A program made the translations under genes and the position numbers. The notes under the pieces are model-generated. The model did no database searches. It saw only the letters and a program-made list of their open reading frames with translations, and was not told the origin of the DNA. From NCBI GenBank assembly GCA_964480825.1, contig CAYZRJ010000001.1, positions 23,754 through 87,753 of the forward strand: a DNA stretch of 64,000 nucleotides, read 5' to 3'. The DNA comes from CAYZRJ01 sp964480825 (GTDB lineage: Bacteria > Patescibacteriota > WWE3 > UBA101185 > UBA10185). Shown piece after piece: positions 24,592 through 33,993 of this stretch; position 1 is the first letter of the stretch; every line of letters begins with the position of its first letter.

Positions 24592-25766
24592 TTTTTTAGC
24601 TTACTGGCGGGGACGTGGCCCATCAGTATGATATTAAGGCTAAAGTTATTTTCTGCATGTTTGCGACCTGCTTTACTCATATGTTCCATTTTGACAGGGT
24701 CACCGGCTAACTCCAACAGCTTGTTTATAAACACCATTTGTCTTCCAAACGGTACTAACACTCCGGTTTCTCCATCTGTCACTGCATCCAATACTCCGCC
24801 TAAGTTATAAGCAACGATCGGTAATCCTGCAAACATAGCTTCTACTAATACCATAGGAAACCCCTCGATTCTTTTTGTCGGAAAAACAAAAATCGCCCCT
24901 GATTCAGTTTTTAGTTTTTCGATTGTTTGTTCGTGAGAAAGTTTTCCTAACAAGTTTGCTCTAACAACATTATTATGTTCGGTAACAACGCGCTTAAAAA
25001 TAGGCACTAAGTATCCGTCTCCTATTATGTCCATCTCAAAATCTTTAAACCTCAGGTCTTTTAATATTTCTAAAAATAGATCTGTACCTTTATCTTTTGT
25101 GATCTGTCCGATATACACAAGTTTTTTCGAAAGTTTAGGCGTGTTTGAAACTATATCAAAGGGCTCTATGCCGTTATTAATAACGGTTATTAAATTTTCG
25201 GGGGGAAATGTTTCTTCTTGAAGTTGCTTTTTTACTGCATTTGACACAGCGATAACTTTATTTGAGTGCAATATAAATTGTCGCTGTCTTCCAAAAAACT
25301 GCCTTAAAGAATACTGTAAATTTAGCAGAAGTTTTGGGATATCCGCAATCGAATGGTTATTAATATAAAAAGTTTTCAATTCTCCCATCGTGCTACCGTG
25401 AGCTACAGAGATTACTTTTATTTTTAGCGAGTCTTTATACTCGATGACTCCGGCTCCGGCGGAACTTTGACTAATAGCGACATCAAAGGGCTCCGACGTA
25501 TGCATTTTTTTAAATACATCGATAGATTTGTTGAACCAACTATTTTTGTTCACTCCCGACATAAGATAGCGGTAGTCGCATTCGACAAAAATATATTTAA
25601 CACTGTTTTCTAATTGTTCTGACAGCGTAATATCGTCTTTTGGAGAAAATACAGTTACGGTGTTACCTCGTTTTGCGAGTCCTTCACACATAAGTTTATT
25701 CTGCACCTCCATGCCACCAAAACCTTTATGAAACGTGGTTTTTTTACTAAAGACGGCGATTTTCAT
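24588..25766 (-). CDS. Family 4 glycosyltransferase
   Basis: 392 aa, GT-B fold. FHKGFGGMEVQNKLMCEGLAKRG gives the N-terminal glycine-rich loop; LVYIGQITKDKGTDLFLEIL and FPTKRIEGFPMVLVEAMFAGLP carry the C-domain with an intact EX7E (EGFPMVLVE). The C-terminus ends in a helix plus LILMGHVPASKLKK. It sits two bases after the upstream GT4 gene and 4-base overlaps the downstream one, as the middle of three consecutive GT4 genes. These are expected to extend a cytoplasmic lipid-linked glycan. Confidence 0.9.
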   Translation of the reverse strand: MKIAVFSKKTTFHKGFGGMEVQNKLMCEGLAKRGNTVTVFSPKDDITLSEQLENSVKYIFVECDYRYLMSGVNKNSWFNKSIDVFKKMHTSEPFDVAISQSSAGAGVIEYKDSLKIKVISVAHGSTMGELKTFYINNHSIADIPKLLLNLQYSLRQFFGRQRQFILHSNKVIAVSNAVKKQLQEETFPPENLITVINNGIEPFDIVSNTPKLSKKLVYIGQITKDKGTDLFLEILKDLRFKDFEMDIIGDGYLVPIFKRVVTEHNNVVRANLLGKLSHEQTIEKLKTESGAIFVFPTKRIEGFPMVLVEAMFAGLPIVAYNLGGVLDAVTDGETGVLVPFGRQMVFINKLLELAGDPVKMEHMSKAGRKHAENNFSLNIILMGHVPASKLKK

Positions 25767-25768
25767 AT

Positions 25769-26986
25769 TTACTTGACTAAAAGTTTTTCTAATTCAATTA
25801 TATTCTTCTTGATGTCAAAGTTTTCTTTTACAAATAAGTTAAGGTTACTACTTAGTCTTTCACTGATCTGACTATCGTGCATAAGTTTTATGATCGCGTC
25901 TGCAAGAGCTTGCGGGTCTTTTTGTCTTACAACCAAACCCGTCTCGTTATTTTTTACTACTTCTAAAATACTTCCGGCATCCGTAGTAACAACGGGTATT
26001 GAAAATGTTCCTGCTTCTAAAATATTGTTTGGTATGCCGTCAGAATCTCCGTTTTCTAAATCTATGCTTGGCATAACAAAAATATCTGCTTGCTTCATAA
26101 TATCCAAAGCTTCTTTATTATTCACACCCTTGCCATCATTCAAAAATATCACGTCATTAGCTAAACCTAACTCGTCTCTCAAATTCTTAAGTTCATCGTA
26201 TAGTACTCCATACCCCGCCAGTGAGAGTTTAAACTTTTCGTCAGCATCTTGTAAAATTCTTGCGGCCTGAATCAAATATGTAAGGCCTTTTTTCTCGACA
26301 AATCTTCCCAAAAAGTAAATTTTAATGGTGTCGCCGTGGCCATTTTTTGTAGGTAAATTAACGGCGGGGATATCGACACCGTGAGGCAATAAATAAGGCT
26401 TTGTTTTGTCTTTAGTTCCGGCCAAATTTACACAGTGTATATACGCTTTTTTATTACACAGCGCTACAAACTTCGCGTATCTAAGTTTTTCTACAATAAG
26501 CTCTGAACCGCCCGTTTCACCAAATACATCGCGCGCATGGCCGGACACACTAAAGGATTTGCCTAACAACATCGAAGCAATTAAAGCAATAGATGATGGT
26601 TCAGAAAGAAAATGGGCGTGTATGTGATCGCATTTAATTTTTGACAATAAATACGCATAGCCAACCGATTTTAACCACAAATACATGTTGCCAATGTAAT
26701 TACGATTTTTATTGTTTTTTATGAGAGTGCAGGTTCGCCACAAAACTATCGGGTTTTCGGCAATAAAAGTTACTAAACCAAATAATATATCTTTGTAAAC
26801 AAGTTTGATGTAAACAGTAGATTCCGCAAGTTCGTCACAATTAAATAACGCGTCCTGTTTCATAGCTACTATTTTTATATCAATATTTCCCCGTTTTTTA
26901 AGTTCGCAAAGTTCCTTTTCGATGAAGGTTTCACTTATTACAGGAAACACCGGCACGAAAAATATTATTTTCTTTTTAGTGACCAT
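25769..26986 (-). CDS. Family 4 glycosyltransferase (amylovoran/colanic-type)
   Basis: 405 aa, GT-B fold. FFVPVFPVISETFIEKE opens the protein as in WcaL/AmsK-type GT4 enzymes; IYFLGRFVEKKGLTYLIQAARIL and MPSIDLENGDSDGIPNNILEAG carry the C-domain, with Asp in the first catalytic position of the D-x7-E pair, as is common in this subfamily. CDHIHAHFLSEPSS is the N-domain motif. It overlaps the ugd gene by 11 bases, consistent with use of a UDP-sugar made next door (inference). Confidence 0.9.
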   Translation of the reverse strand: MVTKKKIIFFVPVFPVISETFIEKELCELKKRGNIDIKIVAMKQDALFNCDELAESTVYIKLVYKDILFGLVTFIAENPIVLWRTCTLIKNNKNRNYIGNMYLWLKSVGYAYLLSKIKCDHIHAHFLSEPSSIALIASMLLGKSFSVSGHARDVFGETGGSELIVEKLRYAKFVALCNKKAYIHCVNLAGTKDKTKPYLLPHGVDIPAVNLPTKNGHGDTIKIYFLGRFVEKKGLTYLIQAARILQDADEKFKLSLAGYGVLYDELKNLRDELGLANDVIFLNDGKGVNNKEALDIMKQADIFVMPSIDLENGDSDGIPNNILEAGTFSIPVVTTDAGSILEVVKNNETGLVVRQKDPQALADAIIKLMHDSQISERLSSNLNLFVKENFDIKKNIIELEKLLVK

Positions 26987-28349
26987 TTCCGTTTACTAAG
27001 ATGGCGTAGGTAGAACTTAAGGTTTCTGCAACATGTTTTAACCCGTTGGTCCTTTTTCCTACCGCAAAATAAGTAAAGCCGGCACTTTCAACTTCTTCTT
27101 TGTTTAGTAGGTTACGACCGTCAAAAATAACCGAACTTTTGAGCAGTTTTTTTATTTTCGCTAAGTTTAACAACTTAAACTGTTCCCATTCGGTCAGAAT
27201 AAATAAAGCGTCTGCGTTTTTTATCGCGGTATACGCATCCGAAAAATACTCTACACCTTCTTTACCGATAGAGGCTTTTGCGTTGTTTGTTGCTTCGGGA
27301 TCGTAAGCTCTAATTTTTACACCTAATCCTCGTAATCTTTTTACTACCTCAACAGCAACCGATTCACGTATATCATCGGTATTTCCTTTAAAAGCCAGTC
27401 CTAAACAAGCAAACGTTTTTCCCGATAAATTTTCTCCGTAATACTTTGTAACTTTGGTCAAAAAATTTAAGCATTGATTTTTATTAACTTCCATAACTCC
27501 TCTTAGAAGTTTAAAGTCATAAGCTTGGTTTGATGACGTGCGATATAATGCGGCAACATCTTTAGGAAAACAGCTCCCGCCATAGCCGATACCTGCGTTC
27601 AAAAATGCAGTTCCTATTCGTTTGTCTAATCCCATCCCCTGTGCAACCGCTTCAACATCGGCGTCCGCCCTTTCACACAATTGCGCGATTTCATTTATAA
27701 ACGATATTTTAGTCGCTAAAAATGCGTTGGATGCGTATTTAATCATTTCGGATGATCTAAGATCGGTTTCAACGATTGGTTTTCCTAAATGTTCATAGAG
27801 GCCGCGTAAAACTTTTAAAGCCTTTTTAGAATCAGAACCGATTACAGTTCTATCGGTATTTTGCATGTCTTCAACCGAGGATCCTTCTCTTAAAAATTCC
27901 GGATTTGAAGCGACATCGAAAGTGATTTTTCCTTTTAGGTTTTCTTTAATTATCTTTTTTATTCTTTCGTTTGTTCCAACAGGAACAGTACTTTTAGTCG
28001 CTATAACTTTGTAATTTTTTAAGTTTTTACCGATCTCTTTTGCCACTTCCCAAACTGCAAATAAATCAGCGGCTCCGCTGTCGCTTTGAGGAGTTCCCAC
28101 ACAAATGAAGATTACTTCGGCATCTTTTATACCTTCGGCAAGTGAAGTAGTAAACGACAATCGTCGTTCTTTTATATTTTTCAATACGATTTCAGAAAGT
28201 CCGGGTTCATAAATCGGCATCTCTCCTCTTTTGATCTTTTTAATTTTCTGCGTATCGATATCTACCCCGACTACATCGTTTCCCCAGTCAGAAAAAATCG
28301 AAGCTCCGACCAAGCCGACGTAACCTGTTCCTATTACACATATTTTCAT
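26976..28349 (-). CDS. ugd: UDP-glucose 6-dehydrogenase
   Basis: 457 aa, full length. MKICVIGTGYVGLVGA is the NAD-binding G-x-G-x2-G; FICVGTPQSD and ATKSTVPVGT follow; the catalytic Cys lies in NAGIGYGGSCFPKDV (C260). CLGLAFKGNTDDIRES and a C-terminal UDP-binding Rossmann half complete the family. It converts UDP-glucose to UDP-glucuronate with two NAD+ in the cytoplasm, supplying uronic acids for the surface glycan. It overlaps its neighbours by 4 and 11 bases. A UDP-ManNAc dehydrogenase is less likely, since the sequence follows the UGD/TuaD pattern. Confidence 0.92.
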   Translation of the reverse strand: MKICVIGTGYVGLVGASIFSDWGNDVVGVDIDTQKIKKIKRGEMPIYEPGLSEIVLKNIKERRLSFTTSLAEGIKDAEVIFICVGTPQSDSGAADLFAVWEVAKEIGKNLKNYKVIATKSTVPVGTNERIKKIIKENLKGKITFDVASNPEFLREGSSVEDMQNTDRTVIGSDSKKALKVLRGLYEHLGKPIVETDLRSSEMIKYASNAFLATKISFINEIAQLCERADADVEAVAQGMGLDKRIGTAFLNAGIGYGGSCFPKDVAALYRTSSNQAYDFKLLRGVMEVNKNQCLNFLTKVTKYYGENLSGKTFACLGLAFKGNTDDIRESVAVEVVKRLRGLGVKIRAYDPEATNNAKASIGKEGVEYFSDAYTAIKNADALFILTEWEQFKLLNLAKIKKLLKSSVIFDGRNLLNKEEVESAGFTYFAVGKRTNGLKHVAETLSSTYAILVNGNGH

Positions 28350-29098
28350 ATATATTTCCCTTTTAAATCATTTACTCTTACCTTAAATACGTCTCTTAAC
28401 ATTCTTCCTGCGTCTCTTATCGGACTTAATCTGGTTGTTTTTACATATTTCCAAATAACCGAAACTTCTTTTATTTTAAATCCCATTTTTCGGGCTAAAA
28501 ATAAAACTTCTACATCAAATGCGCCCATATATGAATTACTTAAAGTTTCAGTCTGAGGGTTATAGATTTTTAATTTCGAAAAAATCTTCTTTGCAGGCTC
28601 GCTTTTTAATAATTTAAAGCCGCATTGAGTATCTTTTATTCCCGGGGTAGCAATTATTTGCACGAATACATTAAATACTCTTCCCATAAGATGTCTGTAT
28701 AAAGGTTCGTTTAATCTTTGGGCATTTGGTCCTTCGCGGGAGGCTATAACTATATCAAAATCGTGTTCTTTGGCCCAAATTGAAAGTTTTTTAATTTCGC
28801 TAATCGGAGTCGAAAGGTCTGCATCGCAAAGATATATATCCCGGCTGTCTGAGCGCATGACCCCCGTCCAGACCGCCACTCCCTTGCCCTTATGTTGGTT
28901 TTTAATTAAGGTAACATTTCCGTTTTCCTGTGCGTGTTCTTCGACTTTTTCCGCAGTATTATCTGTACTACCGTCATCTACAACTACAATCTCGTACGAA
29001 GGCGAAAAAGTATTCATATAGGATGTAACTTTGGTTAGGGTGGATGTTATTTTGTCCGCCTCGTTATAGGCTGGGATTACAATGCTGTATTCTTTCAT
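28346..29098 (-). CDS. Polyprenyl-phosphate glucosyltransferase-like GT2 (ALG5 type)
   Basis: 250 aa. YSIVIPAYNEADKI, VVVDDGSTDNTAEKV, HKGKGVAVWTGVM, YLCDADLSTPISE (D92-A-D94) and IKDTQCGFKLL are the GT2/ALG5 blocks; the DADLSTPI variant is typical of the dolichyl-phosphate beta-glucosyltransferase group. There are no membrane helices at the C-terminus. It overlaps ugd by 4 bases. It probably makes a polyprenyl-phosphate hexose. Confidence 0.9.
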   Translation of the reverse strand: MKEYSIVIPAYNEADKITSTLTKVTSYMNTFSPSYEIVVVDDGSTDNTAEKVEEHAQENGNVTLIKNQHKGKGVAVWTGVMRSDSRDIYLCDADLSTPISEIKKLSIWAKEHDFDIVIASREGPNAQRLNEPLYRHLMGRVFNVFVQIIATPGIKDTQCGFKLLKSEPAKKIFSKLKIYNPQTETLSNSYMGAFDVEVLFLARKMGFKIKEVSVIWKYVKTTRLSPIRDAGRMLRDVFKVRVNDLKGKYI

Positions 29099-29101
29099 AA
29101 A

Positions 29102-30220
29102 TTAAAGTCTTTTCCATACTATTCTACTATATATAAGGTAATTCCATATAAGACCGAAGAATACACCTATTATAAACGCTGTATTGTAAATATAAAAATT
29201 ATGTCCGAACCAAAGTATAGAAAGTGCTACCATCTTGCTTCTAACCAAAATAGGAATAATCGAGACTCCGACGTAAAATGGAAAGCTTTTTAGTTGTTCG
29301 AATATGCTGTCCTTTTTTCGCGAACCAAACGACCACGCATTATTTAAAATAAAAGTAACCGTCATCGCGATAAGACCGGATATAATTGCAGAGGTTCGCG
29401 GGTGTATATCGCTAAAACTAATTAAATTAAATAATGTTGCATCGGTAATAAAACCGGCACCGCCAACTATACAAAATTTAACAAACTCTTTTTTTTGATA
29501 AATGCGAAGTTTTAAAACCAACAAAAGCGAATCCATAAAATTGTCGCTTTCCATTTTCGAGGTACCACGATCTCTTAATCCAAATTGAATTGGAATCTCT
29601 ATTATTTTTGCGCCAAGTAAATGCATTTTAAATAGCAGTTCGGTTTTGTAAGCAAATCTTTTGGTGAGCATGCTGTGAAAATCGATCTGATCTAAAAAAT
29701 CTTTAACGCGGGTTGCTTTAAAACCGGTAGAAAAATCGTGTAAACTGAACATACCCAGCACCACCTTAGTAAAAATATTTCCCCAATAACTTATAAGCTT
29801 TCTATGGAAAGCCCACTCTTTTGGTATACTTCCGCCTTTCATAAATCTTGATCCGATAACGTAATCATAACCTTCGTCTAAAGAAGCTATTAGTCTTGGG
29901 ATATCGTTGGGGTCATGTTGTAAGTCGGAATCCATTTCAATAACAGCGTCTGCGTCAAGTATCTTCATAGCGTAGTCAAAACCAAAAAAATAAGCCGCGC
30001 CTAAACCTTCTTTTTTACTCTCCGTAATAAGCTTTAACCAGGAGTATTTTAACTGGTTTTGCTTGACTACAATTCCTGTACCATCGGAAGAATTACCATC
30101 AACAACCAGCACAAGCATCTCATGCCCTGTAATTTTATTAAAAACTGTATCGACAACACTCAGTGTTCGCTCAATGTTTTGAGCTTCATTGTATGTAGGA
30201 ATAACAACAACTATTTTCAT
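29102..30220 (-). CDS. Fusion of DPM1-like GT2 and GtrA-like membrane domain
   Basis: 372 aa. The GT2 half (about 1-235): VVVIPTYNEAQNIERTL, VVDGNSSDGT, EMDSDLQHDPNDI (D97-x-D99) and FSTGFKATRV. The GtrA-like half (about 245-372) has four hydrophobic helices beginning FVKFCIVGGAGFITDATLFN and WSFGSRKK. Fusions of this kind couple synthesis of a polyprenyl-phosphate sugar to its handling at the membrane. It is 3 bases after the ALG5-like gene and 5 bases before the small membrane protein gene. Confidence 0.93.
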   Translation of the reverse strand: MKIVVVIPTYNEAQNIERTLSVVDTVFNKITGHEMLVLVVDGNSSDGTGIVVKQNQLKYSWLKLITESKKEGLGAAYFFGFDYAMKILDADAVIEMDSDLQHDPNDIPRLIASLDEGYDYVIGSRFMKGGSIPKEWAFHRKLISYWGNIFTKVVLGMFSLHDFSTGFKATRVKDFLDQIDFHSMLTKRFAYKTELLFKMHLLGAKIIEIPIQFGLRDRGTSKMESDNFMDSLLLVLKLRIYQKKEFVKFCIVGGAGFITDATLFNLISFSDIHPRTSAIISGLIAMTVTFILNNAWSFGSRKKDSIFEQLKSFPFYVGVSIIPILVRSKMVALSILWFGHNFYIYNTAFIIGVFFGLIWNYLIYSRIVWKRL

Positions 30221-30225
30221 GCGTA

Positions 30226-30483
30226 TCAGACGCTTAAGACCAGGTAAAAGAGCAGGAATACCATGGAACTTATAAACATATATTCTAGTATGATTGTCTT
30301 TGTTAACCGCGCATTAGTGGCGTGGTGAACCAATCCCCAAATCACATAAAACAGCGATCCCGACAGTGCAACCACCTTTAATGCGAAATTTTGGTATCTA
30401 AACATCACCAACAAAAAGAAAAGTATTGCCAGTCCGATTAGCAGTACTATGTATTCGATTATCTCTTTTTCGTTCTGCTTCAT
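30226..30483 (-). CDS. Small membrane protein of three helices
   Basis: 85 aa, not recognised. Three hydrophobic segments (about 10-28, 33-50, 63-84) and a few charged loop residues (HHATNARLTK). There are no motifs of known function. It is tightly packed between the CAP gene (4-base gap) and the GT2-GtrA gene, so it is co-transcribed. It may be an accessory subunit or a DUF-type stabiliser of the GT2-GtrA protein (inference). Confidence 0.7.
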   Translation of the reverse strand: MKQNEKEIIEYIVLLIGLAILFFLLVMFRYQNFALKVVALSGSLFYVIWGLVHHATNARLTKTIILEYMFISSMVFLLFYLVLSV

Positions 30484-30487
30484 ACTT

Positions 30488-31423
30488 TTACAAAACGACT
30501 CCCGGCTTTAATACAAACCAAATACTCATAATCACCAAAAGTAAAAATGTAATGTGCGCTAACGTGTGACCGTTAATTTTCGCTATACCCATTTTCTTCG
30601 AGTACCATAAATCAAGAACCAGCAACGAAACTATAAACCCGGCAAAAACAACGCTCAAAATCTTCGTAGCCTTTTTTACATCAATGACGGGGTTTACTTC
30701 TATTTGTTGATAAATTTGTGTTTGTTCAATAACTTCGGCCGAAATAGCTTTTACGTTTTCGATAGGCTCGTTAGTGGTACTTTCTTTTTGCGTCACCGGA
30801 GTATTATTTGTAGCTACAGAGTTTCTGGGGTTGCCGAACATTTGAACAACAATTGTAGTTTCGTATCCGTTTAAAACCCCGTTAACAACGGCAAAACCAA
30901 CATCGGTATAGTTTTTATTCATCAGGTTTTGTTTGTGTGACGGCGAATTTACCCACGCCTGTACAACATCCTTTGAGTTTGCAAAGTTTTTGGCAAGATT
31001 CTCACCGGCATAAATATAGTCGTACCCCTCACCCAAAATAAAATCCCACGGCTCGGTTCCGTTGGGAGACACGTGCGCCCAATAATCTTCTTTAAACATA
31101 TGCTGGGCTTTTTTTTGAGCGGCCTGAGCCAAACGATCGTTAGTTTTTAGACCCAGTAATCCCAGCTCAGCCCGTTTTTTATTTGTTTGACTTAAAAGAT
31201 CACTCGAGTTTATATTTGACGCATACCCAAGAATACCGGGCAAATACACCGGTACCAGTCTAAAAATAAACCCTATGCTTAGAATCAATAAACAGTATGT
31301 AAAAATTGATCTGTTTAATAATAGGGTTGCACGTCTTTTTTCTTCGGGGTGGGGTAAAAAATGATACAAAAACTGATACTTTTTTAAAGCNNNNNNNNNN
31401 TTTCCCGATTTATTTATAGACAC
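30488..31423 (-). CDS. CAP/SCP-domain protein, membrane anchored (contains an N gap near the N-terminus)
   Basis: About 311 aa with a GTG start. A hydrophobic helix (about 40-60) is followed by a CAP domain (about 75-205): SDLLSQTNKKRAELGLLGLK, AQAAQKKAQHMFKEDYWAHVSPNGT, GENLAKNF, WVNSPSHKQNLMNKNYTDVGF. Bacterial CAP proteins act outside the membrane and their role is not settled. Two further helices lie near 245-305. The ten N at 31391-31400 interrupt residues 8-11, and the true start may lie elsewhere. It is the first gene of the glycan cluster, right after adk, on the same strand. Confidence 0.82.
   Translation of the reverse strand: MSINKSGXXXXALKKYQFLYHFLPHPEEKRRATLLLNRSIFTYCLLILSIGFIFRLVPVYLPGILGYASNINSSDLLSQTNKKRAELGLLGLKTNDRLAQAAQKKAQHMFKEDYWAHVSPNGTEPWDFILGEGYDYIYAGENLAKNFANSKDVVQAWVNSPSHKQNLMNKNYTDVGFAVVNGVLNGYETTIVVQMFGNPRNSVATNNTPVTQKESTTNEPIENVKAISAEVIEQTQIYQQIEVNPVIDVKKATKILSVVFAGFIVSLLVLDLWYSKKMGIAKINGHTLAHITFLLLVIMSIWFVLKPGVVL
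31391..31400. other. Assembly gap (10 N)
   Basis: A fixed run of N inside the first codons of the CAP gene; reading through it is arbitrary. Confidence 0.97.
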
Positions 31424-31432
31424 CCTTACATC

Positions 31433-31996
31433 TTAAGATTTCGACTGATTAATTTCAAGAGCTTTTAATGCGCGCAGATGGACGTCATTTATCGTACCTA
31501 CCGCGTCAATTTCAACAAGTTTGCCTTTTTTACGGTACATATCAATTACCGGTATAGTTTCTTTATTAAAGATCTCTTGTCTTTTTAAAACCACTTCTTC
31601 ATTGTCATCTTCCCGAATGACTAAATTGTCTTTAATTCGACGTCCGGCAATTCTTTTTATGCTTTCTTCAAGAGGAATATTAAAGTACAAAACAACGTCG
31701 GGATGGGGATTAAAAAAATCTAGCTCATCTAACACTCTTAACCAACCGTCTAAAATATAACCCTGAGTACAATCGGACATCGCAACGCGTTCTTTTATAA
31801 TGGCGGCGGTAGTTTCATAGTCAACCAATACACCTTTTTGCATCTGTTGTTTAATTAACGCATATTTTGGATGATCTGTCGGAGTATCTCGCAGTAACTC
31901 TCCTACACCAATTAAGGGTAGGTTGAGAGCTTCGGATAAAAGCTTTCCTTCAGTACCTTTTCCTGATCCTTGAGGACCTATTAATAGTAGTATCAT
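31433..31996 (-). CDS. adk: Adenylate kinase (short form)
   Basis: 187 aa from the ATG at 31996, chosen because MILLLIGPQGSGKGTEG starts the P-loop as in other adenylate kinases. A TTG at 32017 overlapping the ybaB stop could add 7 residues. ILDGWLRVLDELDF replaces the canonical DGFPR; RIAGRRIKDNLV is retained; EDDNEEVVLKRQEIFNKETIPVI corresponds to the C-terminal arm. The zinc-type LID insertion (CxxC) is absent. It phosphorylates AMP in the cytoplasm. It sits between ybaB and the CAP gene; the secY-adk order is normal but map and infA do not follow. Confidence 0.88.
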   Translation of the reverse strand: MILLLIGPQGSGKGTEGKLLSEALNLPLIGVGELLRDTPTDHPKYALIKQQMQKGVLVDYETTAAIIKERVAMSDCTQGYILDGWLRVLDELDFFNPHPDVVLYFNIPLEESIKRIAGRRIKDNLVIREDDNEEVVLKRQEIFNKETIPVIDMYRKKGKLVEIDAVGTINDVHLRALKALEINQSKS

Positions 31997-32013
31997 ATTG
32001 TATAGACCGTACG

Positions 32014-32286
32014 TCAAAACCCCGGTAAACCAAGATCTCCGAGCTTACCGCGCATTTGTTTTTCAACTTTTTTATCAACTTCTTTCATAGCAATGTTGAG
32101 TATATCTTTAAGTGCCTTATCTTCGTCGCCGTTGACTTCTATTTTTTCGATATGTTTATCTCCACGGACAACAACCCGCGCATTGCCTTTTTCTACAACA
32201 GAAAATATCTTCTCGAGCTCTTTTGTCATTTCGGCTCTAATTTTTCGCATCTTATTAAAATCTTTTAATTTGTCCATCATGCCCAT
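32014..32286 (-). CDS. YbaB/EbfC-family nucleoid-associated protein
   Basis: 90 aa, all-helix-plus-strand. MGMMDKLKDFNKMRKIRAEMTKELEKI, GNARVVVRGDKHIEKIEVNGDED and MKEVDKKVEKQMRGKLGDLGLPGF resemble CPR YbaB-like proteins with the K-G-x-VVV-GD-x-I core. YbaB binds DNA as a dimer. It lies between secY and adk with one base or a small overlap, an unusual place for this gene. Confidence 0.75.
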   Translation of the reverse strand: MGMMDKLKDFNKMRKIRAEMTKELEKIFSVVEKGNARVVVRGDKHIEKIEVNGDEDKALKDILNIAMKEVDKKVEKQMRGKLGDLGLPGF

Positions 32287-32287
32287 A

Positions 32288-33532
32288 TTATCTTAAAAAA
32301 CTTTCGTAATTTCTTGTTACTGTTAATGATTTAACCTGCCTAATTGTTTCCAGCACGACCGACACAACTATTAATAAACCTGTTCCACCAATGGTAACAG
32401 AAGTTGTACCGATGTAGGACTGAATTAAATAAGGAAGTATTGCAATCAAACCTAAAAATATCGCGCCAGATAAGGTTATTCGATCAACAATGTACTTAAG
32501 GTACTGGGTTGTATTTCTCCCGGGCCTGATTCCGGGGATAAATCCACCTCTTTTTTTAATATCGTCAGCAATTTTTTCAGGGTTGAATTGAACCGAAGTA
32601 TAAAAATATGTAAAAGCGATTACCAAAAGAAAATAGGTTAAGTTATACGGCCAACTGTTTTGATGAAAATTTATTGCAAAAAACTCACCTACATTGCGCG
32701 CGAAATCGCTTGTTGCCGCCTGCAACGGAGCACTAATAAGAGATGGGATCATGACAACGGAAACCGCAAAAAGTATCGGAACAACACTTACCTGATTAAT
32801 TTTAATTGGCAGATAATTTACAACTTTTTCTGATTTTAAACCCCTTCTGCCGTATTCGATTGCTACATTTCGGGTGCCCTCGTTAACAAGAACAACTCCG
32901 ACTATTACTAAAATGGCCAGTGCCGCGAATATTAAAGTATTAAATAGGTTGTCGGCGGTAATTGTATTTACAAATCCTACTAAAGTTGCCGGAATTCGGC
33001 CGATTATACTGATGAAAATTAACATCGAAATACCGTTTCCAATTCCGTACTCTGTGATTAGCTCCCCAAACCAAACCATGATTAAGGCACCGGCTGACAT
33101 TGTCAAAACTAAAATAATTAAGTCAAAAACATTGAGTGACGGCAATATTCCTTGTTTGCTTAGTAAAAAATATATTCCATAGGCTTCCACTAGCGCCATG
33201 GGTAAAGTTAACAATCTGGTATACATATTTATTTTTTCACGACCGTATTCACCCTCTTTTTGTAATTCCTCCAATGAAGGAATCATTACGGTAAGCAGTT
33301 GCATTATAATAGAGACGTTGATGTAAGGAGCCATTCCTAAGGTAACTATAGAAAAATTCTGGAATCCGCCGCCTGAAAATAAATCAAACATTCCGAAAAA
33401 GATATTGTTTTGAAGGTAAGCTCTGATCGCGTCTGTATCTACTCCGGGCACCGGTATATGAGCCAAAAATCTAAATACAATTACAATAAATAAAGTGAAA
33501 AGAATTTTCTTACGAAGTTCCGGATTCTTCAT
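32288..33532 (-). CDS. secY: Protein translocase subunit SecY
   Basis: 414 aa with ten membrane helices. KILFTLFIVIVFRFLAHIPVPGVD starts it; LFSGGGFQNFSIVTLGMAPYINVSIIMQLLT is the plug/TM2 region; IEYGRRG and GGFIPGIRPGRNTTQYL are the cytosolic loop motifs that contact SecA and ribosome. It forms the SecYEG channel with the secA gene elsewhere in this window. Spacing is 4 bases after rplO, so it is co-transcribed with the spc genes. Confidence 0.97.
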   Translation of the reverse strand: MKNPELRKKILFTLFIVIVFRFLAHIPVPGVDTDAIRAYLQNNIFFGMFDLFSGGGFQNFSIVTLGMAPYINVSIIMQLLTVMIPSLEELQKEGEYGREKINMYTRLLTLPMALVEAYGIYFLLSKQGILPSLNVFDLIILVLTMSAGALIMVWFGELITEYGIGNGISMLIFISIIGRIPATLVGFVNTITADNLFNTLIFAALAILVIVGVVLVNEGTRNVAIEYGRRGLKSEKVVNYLPIKINQVSVVPILFAVSVVMIPSLISAPLQAATSDFARNVGEFFAINFHQNSWPYNLTYFLLVIAFTYFYTSVQFNPEKIADDIKKRGGFIPGIRPGRNTTQYLKYIVDRITLSGAIFLGLIAILPYLIQSYIGTTSVTIGGTGLLIVVSVVLETIRQVKSLTVTRNYESFLR

Positions 33533-33536
33533 TAGA

Positions 33537-33986
33537 TTATTTTAAAACTTTTGCTCCTGCTTTCTCAATCTTTTCCAGCGCAGAAGCAGAAATCTTAAAG
33601 CCTTTAAACGAAATCTTCTTTTTTAAATCACCGTTAGATAAAATTTTTATTCCAAGCTTAGGTAATGTTCTTATCATTCTTTTCTCCTTTAACATTATTG
33701 GAGTTACTTCATCACCGTTTTTGAATACGTTAAACATGCTTAGCGAAACCGCCAAAGGAGCAACTTTACCTTGTACTGTAAAACCTTGTATTCTTGGCAT
33801 GCGTTTGTACAACGGTACCTGACCGCCCTCGAATCCCAAGTTTGGTTTGCTTCCTCCGCTTCGTGCTTTTTGACCTTTGGCTCCTTTACCCGATGTATGC
33901 CCGCCTTTACCACTACCAATGCCGCGGCCTATCCGTTTTTTGCCTTCTGTTTTTCCTTTTAATGTTTCTAAATTGTTTAGTTTCAT
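33537..33986 (-). CDS. rplO: Ribosomal protein L15
   Basis: 149 aa. MKLNNLETLKGKTEGKKRIGRGIGSGKGGHTSGKGAKGQKARSG is the G/R/K-rich N-tail that threads into 23S rRNA; GFEGGQVPLYKRMPRIQGF is the family motif. It follows rpsE directly, with no L30 (rpmD) gene between them, a known trait of CPR genomes. Seven bases separate it from rpsE. Confidence 0.97.
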   Translation of the reverse strand: MKLNNLETLKGKTEGKKRIGRGIGSGKGGHTSGKGAKGQKARSGGSKPNLGFEGGQVPLYKRMPRIQGFTVQGKVAPLAVSLSMFNVFKNGDEVTPIMLKEKRMIRTLPKLGIKILSNGDLKKKISFKGFKISASALEKIEKAGAKVLK

Positions 33987-33993
33987 ATTTTTG

